From Candidatus Lightella neohaematopini (lineage in GTDB: Bacteria; Pseudomonadota; Gammaproteobacteria; Enterobacterales; Enterobacteriaceae), in contig JAOBJW010000001.1 in the NCBI GenBank assembly GCA_025728315.1, forward strand, positions 124,001 to 188,000: a DNA stretch of 64,000 nucleotides, given 5' to 3'. The notes beneath the pieces were generated by a model, which was given only the letters and a program-made list of their open reading frames with translations, ran no database searches and was not told the origin of the DNA. Below are positions 17,832-25,696 of this stretch, one piece after another. Made by a program: the position numbers and the translations under genes. Position 1 is the stretch's first letter; every line of letters begins with the position of its first letter.

Positions 17832-20330
17832 TTAATTTATTGCTTCGTTAAGTAATTTATCTTGTATTATACTATGCATTTGTAAATTACCTTCTGCAGT
17901 AGTTGCTGAATAAGAACGACCTATATAGTTTATATTATTGTAACCTAATATTTTAATTAAAAAATTTTTACAATATGACCAAGCACCTTGATTTTTTGGT
18001 TCTTCTTGACACCAAATAAAAGTATTAATGTATTTATATTTTTTTATAATATTACTAAGTATTCTTGTTGGAAATGGATAAAGTTGTTCTATACGTATAA
18101 TTGCGATATAATTCTTATTCTTTTTTCTTCTTAAATTTAATAATTCATAATATATCTTTCCAACACACATAATAATTTTTTTTACTTTATCTTTGTCAAG
18201 ATCATCTATTTCATCTATTACTTTTTTAAAATTACTAAATGCTAATTCTATTAGTGGTGAATATGATAATTTATTTCTTAGTAATGATTTTGGATAAATT
18301 AATATTAATGGCTTACAGGTATTATTAATTGCTTGTGCACATAATAAATGATATACCTGAGAAGTAGTAGTCGGAACACATACTTTCATATTATTTAAAG
18401 CACAAAGTTGCAAATATCTTTCTATGCGAGCAGAAGAGTGTTCTGGGCCATTACCTTCGTAGCCGTGAGGTAAAAACATTACTAATCCACACATTATTCC
18501 CCATTTATATTCTCCAGAACTAATAAATTGATCAATAACTATTTGAGCTCCATTAGCAAAATCGCCAAACTGTGCTTCCCAAATTACTAAAGTGTATGGT
18601 TTATTAAATATAGAATAACCATATTCAAATGCTAATACTGCTTCTTCTGATAGTATAGAATTAAATGCTTGAAATTTATTTTTATTTATATTAGATAATG
18701 GAGTATATAGTTCACCGCTATTTTGATCATATACTGAAACATGTCTTTGAAAAAATGTTCCTCTTATTATATCTTCACCAGATAATCTAACAGAAATACC
18801 TAAATCTATTATAGTAGCATAAGCTAATATTTCAGAATTACCCCAATCAAATAATTTTTTTTCATTTACTTGATTACTACGATTATGATATATTTTTTTC
18901 ACTAGTGGTTGTAAAATAATGTTATTTGGTATTTTATTAATTATTTTATTTAGATAAATTAAATAATTAATATTTTTCTTGGGATTATAAATATTATTTT
19001 TTTTATTTTTGTTAGAAAATTCATCATTTATAATGAAATTTTTGTAGAATTTATTGTTTTCTAATATTTTTAAATAATTTATTTTTAATATATTGGTATA
19101 TTTAGAGCCTAAAATGTTGTTTTTTTTTAATTTATTAAAATATAATTTAATAACTGATGGATGGTTTTTAATTTTTTTATACATTACTGGTTGTGTAGTA
19201 CTAGGATCGTCAATTTCACTATGTCCATTTCTGCGATAACAAACTAAATTAATCATAACATCTTGCTTAAAGGTAGAACAGAATGTTAGTGCAAGTCTAA
19301 TTACAAATAATGAAGCTTCTGGATCATCTGCATTAACATGAATAATTGGTGACTGTATTATTTTTGCAATATCAGAGCAACATCGATCATAAATATTAAA
19401 AATATTAGAAGTTGTAAAACCTATTTGATTATTTATAATAATATGTAATGTGCCGTTGTTATTATAACCATTAATTTTCGACATATTAATAGTCTCCTGA
19501 ACAACTCCCTGTCCACTGATGGCTGAATCACCATGTATTATTATCGGAATTACATTATAATTATTAATTTTATCAGTACGTGATCTTGTTAATCCCATTA
19601 CTACTGGATAAATAATCTCTAAGTGAGATGGATTAAATAATAAACTTAATTTTATTACTTTATCATTAAATTTTAATTGTGAAAAAAATCCCTGATGATA
19701 TTTTACGTCATTAATATTAATTTTATTGTTAAATTCATTTATTATATCATTAATATTTTTACCAAAAATATTTACTAATACGTTTAATCTACCTCTATGA
19801 CTCATACCTAATATTATTTCGTTAAAATTATTAATACTTGCATGATATATAACTTCTTTTAACATTGGTATTAATACATCACTACCTTCTAGAGAAAATC
19901 TTTTTACTTTAGGAAACATATAATTTATATAATGCTCAAATTTTTCTGCAATAACTAAATCATTTAATAATCCTATTTTTTTTTCATTATTTAGTAATGT
20001 TGTTAAGTCACTATTTTTTTCTAAATATTTTTGAATCCATAATTTTTGTATTTTATTATTTATATACATAAATTCAATACCAATTGAATTACAATATATT
20101 TTTTTCATTAATTTATATAACTTAATAAGTTTTATTTTTTTATTATGAATATATATTGTTGATTGTAATTCAATATTAGTAAATTTATAATAATTAATAC
20201 TTAATTCTGGTATTAATGGTTTATTACATAAGTTTAATGGATCTAGATTAGCTAATTTATATCCATAATGACGGAAATTATTAATTAAGTTTATTATTTT
20301 TGCATAAGTTAAACATTTACAATTTTTCAT
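17832..20330 (-). CDS. sucA: 2-oxoglutarate dehydrogenase E1, N-terminally shortened
   Basis: SucA is the thiamine-diphosphate decarboxylase component. Conserved blocks are present in order: KRFSLEGSDVLIPML, GMSHRGRLNVLVN, FNPSHLEI, IHGDSAISGQGVVQE, CYRRNGHSEIDDPS, SEEAVLAFEYGYS and LLPHGYEGNGPEHSSAR. It has 832 residues against 933 in E. coli. Alignment begins at E. coli residue ~90 (VLQLINAYRFRGH, here IINLINNFRHYGY), so the N-terminal segment implicated in binding SucB is gone. No in-frame extension exists in the 173 bp upstream. It is the first gene of sucAB. Confidence 0.96.
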   Translation of the reverse strand: MKNCKCLTYAKIINLINNFRHYGYKLANLDPLNLCNKPLIPELSINYYKFTNIELQSTIYIHNKKIKLIKLYKLMKKIYCNSIGIEFMYINNKIQKLWIQKYLEKNSDLTTLLNNEKKIGLLNDLVIAEKFEHYINYMFPKVKRFSLEGSDVLIPMLKEVIYHASINNFNEIILGMSHRGRLNVLVNIFGKNINDIINEFNNKININDVKYHQGFFSQLKFNDKVIKLSLLFNPSHLEIIYPVVMGLTRSRTDKINNYNVIPIIIHGDSAISGQGVVQETINMSKINGYNNNGTLHIIINNQIGFTTSNIFNIYDRCCSDIAKIIQSPIIHVNADDPEASLFVIRLALTFCSTFKQDVMINLVCYRRNGHSEIDDPSTTQPVMYKKIKNHPSVIKLYFNKLKKNNILGSKYTNILKINYLKILENNKFYKNFIINDEFSNKNKKNNIYNPKKNINYLIYLNKIINKIPNNIILQPLVKKIYHNRSNQVNEKKLFDWGNSEILAYATIIDLGISVRLSGEDIIRGTFFQRHVSVYDQNSGELYTPLSNINKNKFQAFNSILSEEAVLAFEYGYSIFNKPYTLVIWEAQFGDFANGAQIVIDQFISSGEYKWGIMCGLVMFLPHGYEGNGPEHSSARIERYLQLCALNNMKVCVPTTTSQVYHLLCAQAINNTCKPLILIYPKSLLRNKLSYSPLIELAFSNFKKVIDEIDDLDKDKVKKIIMCVGKIYYELLNLRRKKNKNYIAIIRIEQLYPFPTRILSNIIKKYKYINTFIWCQEEPKNQGAWSYCKNFLIKILGYNNINYIGRSYSATTAEGNLQMHSIIQDKLLNEAIN

Positions 20331-20503
20331 AATTTAATTATTAATTTATTATTTTATTTTTTATTTAAGCATAAAATACTTAATAAAAATATATTTTGTT
20401 AGATTTTTTTAAAGAAATTAAAACTTATCATTAATTTTATTATTAAATAACTATCTTTATATTTAATAAATAAAATAATTAATTAAAATTTATAAATATA
20501 TTT

Positions 20504-21250
20504 TTATTGTTTTTTGATAGATAAATTAATAAATGTAACATCAAGATTTTTGTTTTTTAACCAGTTACTAAGAGCAGAAATACCACCAACTTCAGTATTA
20601 TCATGACTAGCTGCATAAAAATTCATTTTATATTCCTGAGAATAATATATGGTATTTTCAGATATATTTCCTGTTATAAAACATTTTATTCCTGATCTAG
20701 CAACTAATTCAATATAATTATGTCCACTACCAGTACACCATGCTAATTTATCAATTAAATTATTATTATAACTATAATGTATAATATTACAATGTAGTTT
20801 ATTACTTAATATTAAGTATAATTCATTATTTGTAATTATTTTATTAAAATTTCCATACATTACTAAATTATTTAAATTACCAATAATATTAATATTCAAT
20901 AATTTAGCAAATTGTACATTATTTCCTAATTCTAAATGAGTATCCAGTGGTATATGCCATGCATATAAGTTAATATTATTAATTAATAACGATTTTAATC
21001 TATTAGACATGATACCAATAACTTTTAAATTATTTTTTGGTTTAAATAGACCATGATGTACAATTATAGCATCTGCATTTAACTTAATAGCATGGTTTAT
21101 TAATTCTTGACAAATAGTTACTCCAGTAACTATTTTACTTATTTTCTTTTTTCCTTCAACTTGTAATCCATTAATAGAATATGGATCATTTATGCTATAA
21201 CTTTTTAGTTTATTGTTAATATATTCTTCAAGTTCAATATTATTTATCAT
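20504..21250 (-). CDS. ybgI: Nif3-family metal-binding protein (YbgI), function unproven
   Basis: The 248 residues align along their whole length with E. coli YbgI (247): NGLQVEGKKKISKIVTGVT, ADAIIVHHGLF with the metal-binding HH, AWHIPLDTH, and the C-terminal ASHDNTEVGGISALS. YbgI forms toroidal hexamers with a dinuclear metal site; its reaction is not firmly established, though NIF3 proteins have been proposed as GTP cyclohydrolase-like or hydrolase enzymes. Its presence in so reduced a genome suggests an important role. It is a single-gene unit upstream of sucAB on the same strand and divergent from fldA. Confidence 0.9.
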   Translation of the reverse strand: MINNIELEEYINNKLKSYSINDPYSINGLQVEGKKKISKIVTGVTICQELINHAIKLNADAIIVHHGLFKPKNNLKVIGIMSNRLKSLLINNINLYAWHIPLDTHLELGNNVQFAKLLNINIIGNLNNLVMYGNFNKIITNNELYLILSNKLHCNIIHYSYNNNLIDKLAWCTGSGHNYIELVARSGIKCFITGNISENTIYYSQEYKMNFYAASHDNTEVGGISALSNWLKNKNLDVTFINLSIKKQ

Positions 21251-21388
21251 ATTACATCAGTATATATATTATTAACATAATTTTCAATTTTAATTTATTT
21301 TATTCATATAAATAGTAAATAATTGACAATTTGGAATAAATAATATAATATAAATTATTTTAATTTATTATTTTTTAAGGAAGATAAT

Positions 21389-21910
21389 ATGAGCATAGGT
21401 ATTTTTTTTGGTAGTGATACAGGTAATACTGAAAATATAGCTAATATTATTCATAATAAATTAGGTAAAAATAATAGTGATTTGTTTGATATTGCTAATA
21501 GTAAAAAAAGTGATTTAGAAAAATATAATAATTTAATATTTGGGGTACCTACTTGGTATTATGGAGAAGTTCAATGTGATTGGGATGATTTTATACCAAT
21601 ATTAAAAAAAATTGATTTTTCTAATAAGAATATTGCAATATTTGGTTGTGGTGATCAAGAGGATTATCCGCAATATTTTTGTGATGCTATAGGAATAATA
21701 GGTAATATTGTCAAAAAGAATAATGCAAATTTGTGTGGTTATTGGCCTGTTACAGGTTATAATTTTGAGTCATCTAAAGGTTTATTAAATAATGATTATT
21801 TTTTTGGATTAGCACTAGATGAAGATAGACAATCAGAATTATCTATTAGTAGAATAGATTTATGGATTAAACAAATATTAAAAGAGATGAACATTAATTT
21901 AGTTTTTTAA
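21389..21910 (+). CDS. fldA: flavodoxin 1
   Basis: FldA is a small FMN electron carrier. The FMN phosphate loop GSDTGNTEN is at residues 9-17, VPTWYYGE near 54 (the aromatic flanking the flavin), and [10 protein letters not shown] near 88. It has 173 residues (E. coli 176). A good Shine-Dalgarno (AAGGAAG) precedes the ATG. In E. coli, flavodoxin donates electrons to biotin synthase, lipoyl synthase and the IspG/IspH steps, so it links to bioB, lipA and ispDF here. Its 3' end overlaps glnS by 17 bp (convergent). Confidence 0.96.
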   Translation: MSIGIFFGSDTGNTENIANIIHNKLGKNNSDLFDIANSKKSDLEKYNNLIFGVPTWYYGEVQCDWDDFIPILKKIDFSNKNIAIFGCGDQEDYPQYFCDAIGIIGNIVKKNNANLCGYWPVTGYNFESSKGLLNNDYFFGLALDEDRQSELSISRIDLWIKQILKEMNINLVF

Positions 21911-23552
21911 TATTAGCTTTTTTATAATTGTATTTTATATTAGTTATTCTATTAAATATTATTGGTAGTTTACCTGAATATTTTTTATCTAAGCAAAAAT
22001 ATCCTTCTCTTTCAAATTGGAAAGTATTATTTAAATTTGTCTTAACATTTTTTTCTACAAATCCATATTTAACAGTTAACGAATTTTTATTTATATATGA
22101 AATAAAATTTACTTTATTTTCTACATTAGCTAAATTAAATAAATTTTCGTATAATCTAAATTCTGCAGGTAAACTATATTTTTTTGATACCCAATGAATA
22201 ATACTTATTTCATTTTTAAAATTTTTATTTGTCTTATATTGTTCGTGATTGCAAAAAATAGCTGATATTTTATTATTTTTTTTTAAAACTTTATAAGCTT
22301 TTATTACATAAGAATATCTTAATTTTACTTTTTTAAATAAAGTTAATTTTTTAAAATCTTTAGTATAGAATTCGTTAAAATCAGCTCTATCTATATATAT
22401 TTCTCTAGTTAATATTATATTTTTTTTACCCATACTAGGATTATTAGGATGATTAGGTACACTAATATACATACAATAATTTTTGGGTAAACTATTTATA
22501 ATTAAAAGTACTGGATTTATTACAGCCATAATTCTTGGAGCATTAATATTTAATTCTTTATTAATACAGTATTCTAATAATTTTGTATTAATTAAGCTAT
22601 TTTGTTTAGTAACACCAACACGTTTACAAAATTCTATTAAAGAATTTGCAGTATAACCACGACGTCGTAATCCAGCTATAGTCGGCATTCTAGGATCATC
22701 CCATCCATTAACAATTTTTTTATTTACTAATATTTTTAATTTTCTTTTTGATAATACATGATATGATAAATTTAGTGGAGCAAATTCATATTGTTTAGGA
22801 TAATGATTAATTGATATATTTTTTAATATCCAATTATATAATTTTCTGTTTTCTGTAAATTCTGAAGTACATAAAGAGTGTGTTATACCTTCAATTGCAT
22901 CAGATATACAATGAGCAAAATCGTATGTTGGATATATACACCAATCATTATTAGTTTTATGATGATGAATATATTTTATTCTATATAATACTGGATCTCT
23001 CATAACTAAACATGGTGATTTCATATCTATTTTTGCTCTTAAACAAGCTGCTCCTTGATTAAACTTACCATGACGCATTTCTTTAAATAAAATAAGGTTA
23101 TCTCTTTTACTTTGATTTCTATAAGGACTATTTGTACCTGGAGTAGTTAATGTGCCTCTATAAATTTTTATTTCTTCCTTGCTTAAAAGATCAACATAAG
23201 CTAAGTTTTTATTTATTAATTCTATTGCATAGTCATACATTTGAGAAAAATAATTTGATGCATAAAAAACTTTTTCATAATTAAAACATCCTAACCATTT
23301 TATATCATTTATTATAGAATTAATAAATTTTAATTTTTCATGATCAGGATTAGTATCATCAAATCTTATATTAAACTTGCCATTATAATTTACAGCAATA
23401 CTAAAATTTAAATATATTGATTTTATATGACCAATATGTAAATAACCATTCGGTTCTGGAGAAAATCTAGTATGTATTATTTTATATTTATTTTTTATTA
23501 TATCATTATTTATAATATTATAAATAAAATTATTTTTACTAAAATCTTTCAT
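21894..23552 (-). CDS. glnS: glutaminyl-tRNA synthetase
   Basis: GlnS charges tRNA-Gln, whose gene lies 300 bp upstream. It is a class I synthetase with HIGH motif [14 protein letters not shown] near residue 33, DDTNP, the [17 protein letters not shown] block, and the KMSKS equivalent VLSKRKL near 268. It has 552 residues (E. coli 554). Both C-terminal beta-barrel domains that read the anticodon seem present, with low conservation. The last codons overlap the fldA 3' end. Confidence 0.97.
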   Translation of the reverse strand: MKDFSKNNFIYNIINNDIIKNKYKIIHTRFSPEPNGYLHIGHIKSIYLNFSIAVNYNGKFNIRFDDTNPDHEKLKFINSIINDIKWLGCFNYEKVFYASNYFSQMYDYAIELINKNLAYVDLLSKEEIKIYRGTLTTPGTNSPYRNQSKRDNLILFKEMRHGKFNQGAACLRAKIDMKSPCLVMRDPVLYRIKYIHHHKTNNDWCIYPTYDFAHCISDAIEGITHSLCTSEFTENRKLYNWILKNISINHYPKQYEFAPLNLSYHVLSKRKLKILVNKKIVNGWDDPRMPTIAGLRRRGYTANSLIEFCKRVGVTKQNSLINTKLLEYCINKELNINAPRIMAVINPVLLIINSLPKNYCMYISVPNHPNNPSMGKKNIILTREIYIDRADFNEFYTKDFKKLTLFKKVKLRYSYVIKAYKVLKKNNKISAIFCNHEQYKTNKNFKNEISIIHWVSKKYSLPAEFRLYENLFNLANVENKVNFISYINKNSLTVKYGFVEKNVKTNLNNTFQFEREGYFCLDKKYSGKLPIIFNRITNIKYNYKKANIKKLN

Positions 23553-23718
23553 ATTTAATACTATTCCTATATATTAATTAAATATTATAAATTATTAATA
23601 TACATAATAATTTAATAATATTGTATTATATTAAATTTATAATTATAATGTTGTGTTGTATACTTTTAATAAAAATTTAATTAAATATTAGTGTTAACAT
23701 TAATATAATAATAAAATT

Positions 23719-23734
23719 CTAAGCTTAGTATAAT
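23719..23734 (+). promoter_or_regulatory. promoter -10 with palindrome upstream of the tRNA-Leu/Gln/Met cluster
   Basis: TATAAT at 23729-23734 lies 13 bp before tRNA-Leu, right after the perfect palindrome CTAAGCTTAG (23719-23728). No good -35 is seen at 16-18 bp. Likely the promoter for the three-tRNA transcript. Confidence 0.4.
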
Positions 23735-23747
23735 TTTATTCATTAAA

Positions 23748-23830
23748 GCGGAAGTGGCGAAATTGGTAGACGCACCAGATTTAGGTTCTGGCACTATTTT
23801 GGTGTACGAGTTCAAATCTCGTCTTCCGCA
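23748..23830 (+). tRNA. leuW: tRNA-Leu (anticodon UAG)
   Basis: This 83-nt class II tRNA has acceptor stem GCGGAAG/CTTCCGC, D arm GTGGCGAAATTGGTAGACGC, anticodon TAG within GATTTAGGTTC, and T arm GAGTTCAAATCTC. It closely matches E. coli leuW. The discriminator is A and CCA is not encoded. It heads a Leu-Gln-Met cluster that corresponds to the E. coli cluster beside ubiF. Confidence 0.97.
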
Positions 23831-23862
23831 TGATACTGTATGCTAAAATACATTAATTTATT

Positions 23863-23933
23863 TGGGGTATAGCCAAGAGGAAAGGCAGTGGGTTTTGATC
23901 CCACCATCCCAGGTTCGAATCCTGGTACCCCAG
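23863..23933 (+). tRNA. tRNA-Gln (anticodon UUG)
   Basis: This 71-nt tRNA starts TGGGGTATAGCCAAGAGG, has anticodon TTG in loop TTTTGAT, T arm CCAGGTTCGAATCCTGG and acceptor TACCCCA with discriminator G. The unpaired 1-72 U-A end and the G discriminator are GlnRS identity features. The variable loop is one base shorter than in E. coli. CCA is not encoded. Confidence 0.96.
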
Positions 23934-23950
23934 ACTATAATTATATAATT

Positions 23951-24024
23951 GGCTACGTAGCTTATTTGGTTAGAGCGCAGCACTCATAATGCTGATGGTA
24001 CAGGTTCGAATCCTGTCGTAGCTA
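23951..24024 (+). tRNA. metT: tRNA-Met (elongator, anticodon CAU)
   Basis: This 74-nt tRNA starts GGCTACGTAGCTTATTTGG, has anticodon CAT in the CACTCATAATG stem-loop, and T arm CAGGTTCGAATCCTG. It resembles E. coli metT, the elongator, not an initiator or tRNA-Ile2 (acceptor and T arm agree with metT). The acceptor ends CGTAGCT, so 1-72 is a G-U pair; the D stem also has a U-G pair. CCA is not encoded. Confidence 0.95.
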
Positions 24025-24039
24025 TTTCTTTAAACTATA

Positions 24040-24999
24040 TTAATATAAACCTAAGTTATATCTCACAATTATTTTTAAAAGTCTGCTATTAATAATACTT
24101 AATCCTATATTACGTAACTTTTTTAATACATAAGAATTATTTCTAATAATACCATATATTATATTAATACTAACTTCTATTAGTAAATTTTTATATATAC
24201 AAAAATTTTATAATAATTAATTAATGATGATAAATTATAATATTGACTATTATAATTATTTAATAAATTAGATAATATATTTATTGGTAAATTAGATAAG
24301 TAATTGACAAATGATAAATAATCATACTAAATTAATAATACTTAATTATTACATAATAGTAAGAATGAATTTTGATCTACTAAAATAAAATTCTTACCAA
24401 ATAGTATCATTAATATCGATATCGTCAGTAATAATTCTAATTAATAAGTATAACTGTTTATAATACCAAGTATTACACTATTGCTTAGTATTTAATTTAT
24501 TAATAATAATCTATTAGCTCTAATTAATATATCAGAATAAATAATAATATTATTTAATAATGTCTTTCATTTATTAAATTTATAATTAAAATTAATATTA
24601 ATTAGTTTGTAATTAATTAATATTTTTTCATATTTTAGTATTAAATTTAATAATACTCTCTTTAATAAATTATTTTCTATTATATAACCTAATTCTTCTA
24701 GTTTTAGAATGTTAAAATTAAATGATAACTTTAAATTATTATTTTCACATAATTCTAATTTTTATATGATTTTATAATACTATTATCAATATTTGACCAA
24801 ACGTTAATTTTGTTAGAAACGATATAGAAGAATAATTAATAATGATTATTTTAGTATCTAAATTACAGTAATTATTATAATAATTAAAATTATTATCAAT
24901 TAATTTTATATTAAATTTATTTAATTGTAATGACAAAGTTAATGACATACCTATAATACCACCACCAACTATAATTATATCATATTTTGTGTTACACAT
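24040..24999 (-). pseudogene. ubiF: ubiF pseudogene (ubiquinone-biosynthesis FAD hydroxylase remnant)
   Basis: From the ATG at 24999 the minus strand encodes a FAD-binding N-terminus (KYDIIIVGGGIIGMSLTLSL) typical of UbiF/UbiH-type monooxygenases. Around 24800 the frame breaks: after FLTKL the next frame reads NVWSN, matching UbiF LGVW, and then meets TAG. Farther on, LEELGYIIENNLLKRVLL matches the UbiF LGYMVENNVLQLAL block. The extreme 3' end reads LRNIGLSIINSRLLK...YNLGLY-stop, matching the UbiF C-terminus. The order ubiF-tRNA cluster is the enteric one. The coding potential between these islands is destroyed by stops and frameshifts, so the gene is inactive. Confidence 0.8.
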
Positions 25000-25114
25000 A
25001 TTTATAATAAAAATTATTAAAAATTAATTCAATTATTTTATTTTTTATTAAAAAATAAGATATTATAATATTCTAATATTATAATATGTATTTATAATTT
25101 TTTTAAATATAAAA

Positions 25115-25555
25115 ATGTACAAAATAATATCCAATATTAAAATTTTAGGAAAAAAACCAAATATTCTACCATCAAATAGAAAATTCAAGTACTGGATTAG
25201 TAGCATATTACCAATATTAACACATAATATACATATTAATGTAATTATTGTTAGTAGATCAATCATATATTTTTTAAATAAAAAATATAGAAATTTAAGT
25301 ACTGTAACTAATGTATTAGTATTTCCATTTGTTTTTACAACACAAGCTATTATTCCTATAATAGGTGATATTATAATATGTTGGCAAGTAGTTGAATATG
25401 AATCAATTAAGTTAAGTAAAAAATTAGAAATATATTATTCACATATGTTAGTTCATGGATTATTACATTTATTAAATTATAAACATAATTCTAAAAAAAA
25501 TAGTATTATTATGATGAATTTAGAACAAAGCATTTTAAATAAAATAAAATATTAG
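25115..25555 (+). CDS. ybeY: endoribonuclease YbeY (16S rRNA maturation and quality control)
   Basis: YbeY is a metal-dependent RNase for 16S rRNA 3'-end maturation and ribosome quality control. The zinc motif HGLLHLLNYKH gives three His at the family spacing, near residues 112-122; upstream are NVLVFPF and GDIIICWQVV. It has 146 residues against 155, losing part of the C-terminal tail. In E. coli it sits between ybeZ and ybeX near miaB and ubiF. Here ybeZ and miaB are gone, leaving ubiF (pseudogene) and ybeY divergent. It ends with TAG. Confidence 0.93.
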   Translation: MYKIISNIKILGKKPNILPSNRKFKYWISSILPILTHNIHINVIIVSRSIIYFLNKKYRNLSTVTNVLVFPFVFTTQAIIPIIGDIIICWQVVEYESIKLSKKLEIYYSHMLVHGLLHLLNYKHNSKKNSIIMMNLEQSILNKIKY

Positions 25556-25696
25556 TTTATATTTATAATTTTTTATTAAATTAACTGGATTAAATAATAC
25601 TATTTTGTTAAGGATTAATATTTAAACTAGTGGATGTCTTATTAATTTAAGATAGTGTTAATTTGTCTATATAAAATAAATACTAATTAAATTATT

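Noticed and set aside
24772..24999. An intact 75-residue FAD-binding protein
   Set aside because: It is only the N-terminal fold of UbiF, ended by a frameshift; further UbiF segments lie downstream.
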